A DNA stretch of 9,087 nucleotides, taken from NCBI GenBank assembly GCA_946619065.1, contig CAMOLY010000036.1, positions 1-9,087 on the forward strand, in the 5' to 3' direction. The stretch is from an uncultured Clostridia bacterium. GTDB taxonomy: Bacteria; Bacillota; Clostridia; Oscillospirales; Oscillospiraceae. The notes beneath the pieces were generated by a model that searched no databases, was not told the origin of the DNA, and saw only the letters and a program-made list of their open reading frames with translations. The position numbers and the translations under genes are program-made. Below are positions 5,472-9,087 of the stretch, in pieces. Numbering within the stretch: the first letter of the stretch is position 1; each line of letters begins with the position of its first letter.

Positions 5472-5564
5472 TTGTCAAGCAGACAATAAAGGGGCGGCCC
5501 TGTACGGGCCGCCCCCGATATTCAGAATCAAATGTATTGCTTCATTTCCTCCGGCATCACGGCG
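5472..5564. repeat. 93-bp direct duplication, copy 2
   Basis: Partner of 5041-5133 with four mismatches. This copy is continuous with the intact P-loop gene and its terminator and is therefore probably the parental one. Confidence 0.93.
5483..5515 (-). terminator. Intrinsic terminator of the pgi / P-loop gene unit
   Basis: A perfect 10-bp stem (5491-5500 with 5506-5515) around a 5-nt loop is followed on the minus strand by TTTATTGT. It begins 12 bp after the P-loop gene stop codon. Confidence 0.82.
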
Positions 5565-5938
5565 GGGTCGATCCGCGCGGTGATCGTGAAGGAAACGGCG
5601 TTTGCGTCGCCGAAGCGGCGGCACCAGTCGCAGAAGCCGGCCATCTCCGCAGGGTCATCCGTGCCGAGCAGACGGTGGATGCTCTTGAGGAAGATGTGCG
5701 TAATGTCGAAATTACCGGCGTGCAGACCGGAAATAAAGGCCTTGAGCGCGTCCGCGCCATCCAGCTCGTAGGTCTGATACTCAATCAGGCGGACCTTGTA
5801 GTTGACGTCGAAGCGGAGCTTGTTGCCCTTTTCGATGCAGACCACGCTGCCGCTCTCATGCTCCACAGCCTCGTTGAGGCTGCGAAGCATTTCCTGTGTT
5901 TTGCCGGAACCGCTGAGTCCGGCGAACAGCTTAACCAT
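5528..5938 (-). CDS. Small P-loop protein of unknown function
   Basis: The 136-residue protein starts MVKLFAGLSGSGKT, a clear Walker A motif (Gly7 to Thr14) on the first strand, so it should bind a nucleotide phosphate. A plausible second strand-loop is SVVCIEKGNKLRFD (31-44). The hydrophobic strand that should carry the Walker B acid reads DITHIFLKS (78-86), where Lys85 stands about where Asp or Glu is usual, so hydrolysis may be weak or absent. At 136 residues it is short for a free-standing ATPase. AAAGGAGGAG lies 7 nt before the ATG. It sits 59 bp after pgi on the same strand and is probably read from the pgi promoter. Its 3' end is duplicated at 5041-5133. Annotators might call it an ATP-binding protein; I cannot name a function. 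Confidence 0.78.
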   Translation of the reverse strand: MVKLFAGLSGSGKTQEMLRSLNEAVEHESGSVVCIEKGNKLRFDVNYKVRLIEYQTYELDGADALKAFISGLHAGNFDITHIFLKSIHRLLGTDDPAEMAGFCDWCRRFGDANAVSFTITARIDPAVMPEEMKQYI

Positions 5939-5997
5939 GGGAAATCTCCTCCTTTGTGCGTTAGAACCGATATCTTTTGTGTTTTGAAGAAGTCTGT

Positions 5998-7296
5998 TTA
6001 ATTGGTGTATCCCGGCTTGCCCAGGAGCTGGAACATGTTCCGCTTATAGAACTCCACGCCCGGCTGGTTGAAGGGGTTGACGCCCAGCATATAGGCGGAG
6101 ATGCCGCAGCTGAGCTCGAAGAAGTAGAACAGCTCGCCGATGGTGCGGTCGCAGATCTCGTCGTTCTGGATCAGGATGACGGGCACGCCGCCGTCGGTGT
6201 GGGCGGCCAGCGTCCCCTGGAAGGCCTGCTCGTCCACGAAGTCCAGGCTCTTGCCCTCCAGATAGTTGAGACCGTCGAGATTCTTCCAGTCCGGCTCGAT
6301 CATCGTCTTCTTGCGCGGCGGGGCGAAGCGGATCATGGTCTCAAACAGGCTGCGCTCGCCCTGCTGGATCATCTGGCCCAGGGAGTGGAGGTCGGCGGTG
6401 AACTCGGCGGTCGCCGGGAAGATGCCCTTGCCGTCCTTGCCCTCGGATTCGCCGAAGAGCTGCTGCCACCAGCCGCCCATATACTTGAACGCGGGCTCCC
6501 AGGAGCAGAGCAGCTCGATCTTCTTGCCGCGGCGGTACATCAGATTGCGGGCGGCGGCGTAGAGCCAGGCCGGGTTTTCAAAGGACAGCGCGCGCATATC
6601 GCGCTTGGCGGAGGCGGCGCCGAACATGACCTCGGTGATGTCCATGCCGGCCACAGCCATGGGCAGCAGGCCGACCGCAGTCAGGACCGAGTAGCGCCCG
6701 CCCACGTCCGGCGGGATCACGAAGGTCTCGTAGCCCTCCTCGCGGGCCATCTGGCGCAGCGCGCCCTTTTCGGGGTCCGTGGTGACGAAGATCCGCTTTT
6801 TGGCCTCGTCGGCGCCGTATTTGCGCTCGAGCATCCACTTGAGCGCGCGGGTGGCGATGGCGGGTTCGGTGGTGGTGCCGGATTTGGAAATGATGTTGAT
6901 GGAGAAGTTCTTGCCCTCCAGCAGAGCCAGCAGCTCCTGCCAGGCGCGGGTGGAGAGATTGTTGCCCGCGAAGAAGATCTGCGGATCCTTGCCGCGCAGG
7001 TTGTGGTTCATGCCCTGGACCAGCTCGATGGCAGCGCGCGGGCCCAGATAGCTTCCGCCGATGCCGACCACGACGAAAATGTCGGAGTTTTCGCGGATGC
7101 GTCTGGCGGCGGCGCGGATGCGGGTCATCTCGGCGGTCTCCTCAAAGACCGGGAGATTCATCCAGCCCAAAAAGTCGCTGCCCTCGCCCTTGCCCTGCGT
7201 CAGTGTCTGCCAGGCGTTGAGCGTGTCTTTTTCCAGACCCAGCAGGTCGTTCAGGGAATATTCCCCCCAAAGATTGGAAATATCTACATTCAGCAT
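5998..7296 (-). CDS. pgi: Glucose-6-phosphate isomerase
   Basis: Pgi interconverts glucose 6-phosphate and fructose 6-phosphate in glycolysis and gluconeogenesis. The 432-residue length fits the shorter Firmicute/archaeal-type bacterial enzymes. Visible elements are VVGIGGSYLGPRAAIE (76-91), the phosphate-binding SKSGTTTEP (137-145), signature 1 PDVGGRYSVLTAVGLLP with Arg201 (196-212), the acid-base Glu283 in FGESEGK, His304 in DLHSLGQ, and signature 2 NPFNQPGVEFYKRN with Lys418 (407-420). All expected catalytic residues are present. I chose ATG 7296 (MLNVDISNLWGEY) because GAGAGG lies 8 nt upstream and the 24 extra residues of the longer frame from 7368 run through the promoter. The gene has its own promoter and is followed by the P-loop gene. 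Confidence 0.96.
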   Translation of the reverse strand: MLNVDISNLWGEYSLNDLLGLEKDTLNAWQTLTQGKGEGSDFLGWMNLPVFEETAEMTRIRAAARRIRENSDIFVVVGIGGSYLGPRAAIELVQGMNHNLRGKDPQIFFAGNNLSTRAWQELLALLEGKNFSINIISKSGTTTEPAIATRALKWMLERKYGADEAKKRIFVTTDPEKGALRQMAREEGYETFVIPPDVGGRYSVLTAVGLLPMAVAGMDITEVMFGAASAKRDMRALSFENPAWLYAAARNLMYRRGKKIELLCSWEPAFKYMGGWWQQLFGESEGKDGKGIFPATAEFTADLHSLGQMIQQGERSLFETMIRFAPPRKKTMIEPDWKNLDGLNYLEGKSLDFVDEQAFQGTLAAHTDGGVPVILIQNDEICDRTIGELFYFFELSCGISAYMLGVNPFNQPGVEFYKRNMFQLLGKPGYTN

Positions 7297-7339
7297 CGCA
7301 TACACCTCTCTGATGGTATTGTGAGATTCTTCTGTTCCT

Positions 7340-7368
7340 ATCATAAACCATTTCCGTCCGGAAAACAA
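7340..7368 (-). promoter_or_regulatory. pgi: Promoter of pgi
   Basis: On the minus strand, TTGTTT (7368-7363), a 17-bp spacer and TATGAT (7345-7340) form a good sigma-A-type promoter. The predicted start near 7333 leaves a short leader of about 37 nt before ATG 7296. Confidence 0.65.
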
Positions 7369-7422
7369 TGGGTAATTTCCGGGAAAGCAAAGATTTTTTT
7401 GGAAGCGGGATCCGCAATTATC

Positions 7423-7451
7423 TTGACTTCCGGCCTCGTTTTTTGTATAGT
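7423..7451 (+). promoter_or_regulatory. Rightward promoter upstream of the hairpin array and decarboxylase gene
   Basis: TTGACT (7423-7428), a 17-bp spacer and TATAGT (7446-7451) form a strong sigma-A-type promoter, divergent from the pgi promoter. Transcription from about 7458 would carry the whole hairpin array in a leader of roughly 440 nt before the decarboxylase start. Confidence 0.65.
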
Positions 7452-7502
7452 AAAGAAGGAATCTGTCTCTTATAGAGTCTAATCTTTTATAAGTTGGTTA
7501 CT

Positions 7503-7697
7503 TCATACTAATATTTGATTAAAATGTTCAAAACATTTTAATCCGGCATCCACGATTTGTGGATGCCGCCCTGGGCGTCGCCCAGGGAAATATGGCGTAC
7601 AATATCTATTTTTGCAAATCCGTATGGATTTGCGAGCCGCGGCTTTGCCGCGGTTGATGAAACGGTTATGAACCGTTTCATCAAAAAATAGTATTAT
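7503..7697. repeat. Hairpin-array element B (MITE-like, non-coding)
   Basis: Six perfect hairpins follow each other with little spacing: 12 bp at 7517-7543 (loop CAA), 10 bp at 7544-7568, 8 bp at 7569-7587 (loop GTC), 8 bp at 7614-7633, 7 bp at 7637-7653 (loop TTT) and 14 bp at 7654-7684 (loop ATG). The ends ATACTA (7505-7510) and TAGTAT (7689-7694) can pair and enclose the array. It opens with TTCATACT and an ATTAAAATG-type first hairpin, as does element A at 3098-3261. A small extra hairpin, TGCGCC-TCC-GGCGCA, follows at 7706-7720. An outer inverted 8-mer AGAGTCTA/TAGACTCT (7474-7481, 7767-7774) frames the whole. No coding frame is supported. Confidence 0.6.
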
Positions 7698-7839
7698 AAC
7701 CGAAATGCGCCTCCGGCGCAGACTTGTGAAACGGTAGAAGAGTAGTAAAAGTAATTGTTTACTATATAGACTCTGTAACCCAGAAATCCGCGGGGCTCCG
7801 AATCCCGGACCGGAACGCGGATGTTCAGCTTCCGACTGT

Positions 7840-7870
7840 TCACAGGCCTGCCGGCCTGTGATTCTTTTAT
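7840..7870 (+). terminator. Terminator-like hairpin (possible attenuator) just upstream of the decarboxylase gene
   Basis: TCACAGGCC (7840-7848) pairs perfectly with GGCCTGTGA (7853-7861) around a TGCC loop and is followed by TTCTTTTAT. It ends 25 bp before the proposed start codon. It may end transcripts from the upstream promoter or act as an attenuator. Between it and the array (7775-7839) I see only a 7-bp inverted repeat, ATCCGCG (7786-7792) with CGCGGAT (7816-7822). Confidence 0.6.
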
Positions 7871-7895
7871 CCGAATGATTGCGGGGTGAAACCAG

Positions 7896-9087
7896 TTGTG
7901 CGTTTGTAATTGTAATCTTGATCAAAAGCGGGCTCCGATCTATGAAGCGCTGCAGACCTTCCGCCAGATGCGCGTGGTTCCCTTCGACGTGCCCGGCCAC
8001 AAGCACGGCCGCGGCAACCCGGAGATGACCGCCTTCCTTGGGGAAAAATGCGTCTCCATCGACGTCAATTCCATGAAACCGCTGGACAACCTCTGCCACC
8101 CGGTCTCCGTCATCCGGGACGCCGAGGAGCTGGCGGCTGACGCCTTCGGCGCGGCCCACGCCTTCCTGATGGTGGGCGGCACCACCTCGTCGGTGCAGAC
8201 CATGGTCCTGTCCACCTGCAAGCGCGGGGACAAGATCATCCTCCCGCGGAACGTCCACCGCTCGGTGATCAACGCCCTGGTCCTCTGCGGCGCGGTGCCG
8301 GTCTACGTCAACCCGGAGGTGGACGACCGGCTGGGCATCTCCCTCGGCATGCGCCGGGAGCAGGTGGAGAAGGCGATCCGCGAGCACCCGGACGCAGTCG
8401 CTGTCCTGGTCAACAACCCGACCTACTACGGCGTCTGCTCCGACCTCAGGGCAATCACCAAGATGGCCCACGACGCCGGCATGTACTGCCTGGCGGACGA
8501 GGCCCACGGCACCCACTTCTACTTCGGCGCGGGCATGCCCATCTCCGCGATGGAGGCCGGCGCGGATATGGCCGCCGTCTCGATGCATAAGTCCGGCGGC
8601 AGCCTGACCCAGTCCAGCTTCCTGCTGATCGGCCCGAACATGAACCAGGGCCACGTCCGCCAGATCATCAACCTGACGCAGACCACCTCCGGCTCCTATC
8701 TGCTGATGTCCTCGCTGGATATCAGCCGCCGGATGCTTGCCCTCCGCGGCAGGGAGATTTTTGCCAAGGTCGTCACAATGGCGGACTACGCCAGAGAGGA
8801 GATCAACGCCATCGGCGGCTACTACGCCTTCGGCAAGGAGCTGGTCAACGGCGACTCCGTCTTCGACTTCGACCCCACCAAGCTGTCCATCCACACCCGG
8901 GACATCGGCCTGGCCGGCATCGAGGTCTACGATATTCTGCGGGACGAGTACGACATTCAGATCGAATTCGGCGACATCGGAAACATCCTGGCCTACCTCT
9001 CCATCGGCGACCGGCCCCAGGAGCTGGAGCGTCTGGTCTCCGCCCTGGCGGAGATCCGCCGCCGCTACCAGCGGGACGGCTCCGGCC
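7896..9087 (+). CDS. Orn/Lys/Arg decarboxylase-family PLP enzyme, 3' end outside window
   Basis: Members of this fold-type I PLP family decarboxylate arginine, lysine or ornithine to polyamines or their precursors; B. subtilis SpeA and YaaO are relatives. The 397 visible residues of an expected 480 or so include VPFDVPGHKHGRGNPE (28-43), LMVGGTTSSVQ, ADEAHGTHFYFG with Asp201 for the pyridine nitrogen, and SMHKSGGSLTQSS with the PLP-forming Lys232. ISRRMLALRGREIFAK and EVYDILRDEYDIQIEFGD also fit. The start is TTG at 7896: an in-frame TGA lies at 7887-7889, no ATG occurs before the conserved part, and GGGGTG at 7883-7888 is well placed. The first residues would be MCVCNCNLDQKRAPIYEAL, an unusual cysteine-rich start. 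Which amino acid is the substrate cannot be read. Confidence 0.9.
   Translation, partial: MCVCNCNLDQKRAPIYEALQTFRQMRVVPFDVPGHKHGRGNPEMTAFLGEKCVSIDVNSMKPLDNLCHPVSVIRDAEELAADAFGAAHAFLMVGGTTSSVQTMVLSTCKRGDKIILPRNVHRSVINALVLCGAVPVYVNPEVDDRLGISLGMRREQVEKAIREHPDAVAVLVNNPTYYGVCSDLRAITKMAHDAGMYCLADEAHGTHFYFGAGMPISAMEAGADMAAVSMHKSGGSLTQSSFLLIGPNMNQGHVRQIINLTQTTSGSYLLMSSLDISRRMLALRGREIFAKVVTMADYAREEINAIGGYYAFGKELVNGDSVFDFDPTKLSIHTRDIGLAGIEVYDILRDEYDIQIEFGDIGNILAYLSIGDRPQELERLVSALAEIRRRYQRDGSG

Noticed and set aside
5977..7482. 501-codon open frame on the plus strand opposite pgi
   Set aside because: Low-complexity Ala/Gly/Asp/Val-rich translation mirroring pgi codons, which contains every catalytic motif on the other strand.
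7780..7830. T-box leader (a CCGGAACGCGG stretch vaguely like the T-box sequence)
   Set aside because: The match to the conserved T-box sequence is poor and no specifier stem could be recognised.
7503..8894. 463-codon open frame on the minus strand opposite the decarboxylase
   Set aside because: Its 5' part is antisense to the clearly conserved decarboxylase and its 3' part runs through the hairpin array; long antisense frames are common in GC-rich genes.

Overview
The window looks like chromosomal DNA from a GC-rich anaerobic Firmicute, most likely a gut clostridium of the Oscillospiraceae type. This rests on the protein families (System II cytochrome c maturation, an ECF-type vitamin transporter subunit, a Firmicute-style glucose-6-phosphate isomerase and an Orn/Lys/Arg decarboxylase), the Gram-positive ribosome binding sites and the style of the intergenic repeats. 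The taxonomic call is an inference.

Left part (1-3098, plus strand): the C-terminal two thirds of an ammonia-forming cytochrome c nitrite reductase (NrfA, four of its haem sites visible), a strong intrinsic terminator, and two overlapping genes for System II haem attachment (ResB/Ccs1 and CcsA/ResC). A second terminator closes the block. The three genes make sense together: NrfA needs covalent haem, and ResB-ResC deliver and attach it outside the membrane.

Repeat block (3099-3617): about 520 bp without a gene, made of three kinds of palindromic repeat: a hairpin array, a three-copy family of covarying 9-bp hairpins, and a 161-bp element with 23-bp inverted ends.

Cobamide uptake unit (3620-5047, minus strand): a near-consensus promoter, a cobalamin riboswitch of about 183 nt, a lipoprotein with a transcobalamin-like DUF4430 domain, and, 1 nt after it, an ECF transporter S component. 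The riboswitch makes a cobamide the best-supported substrate.

Rearranged spacer (5041-5564): a 93-bp direct duplication of the 3' end and terminator of the neighbouring P-loop gene flanks an insert bearing three copies of a REP-like AGGGGACGGTTCT motif. Two of these form a 26-bp hairpin. Between them lies an AT-richer remnant of an unknown gene.

Central carbon (5528-7368, minus strand): pgi with its own promoter, followed 59 bp downstream by a small P-loop protein and a terminator.

Right part (7423-9087, plus strand): a promoter facing right, a second hairpin array of the same design as the first, a terminator-like hairpin, and an Orn/Lys/Arg decarboxylase-family gene that apparently starts with TTG and runs off the window.

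The most interesting material is the riboswitch-controlled transcobalamin-like capture system and the dense set of intergenic palindromic elements. Two of those elements share their outer ends but differ inside.
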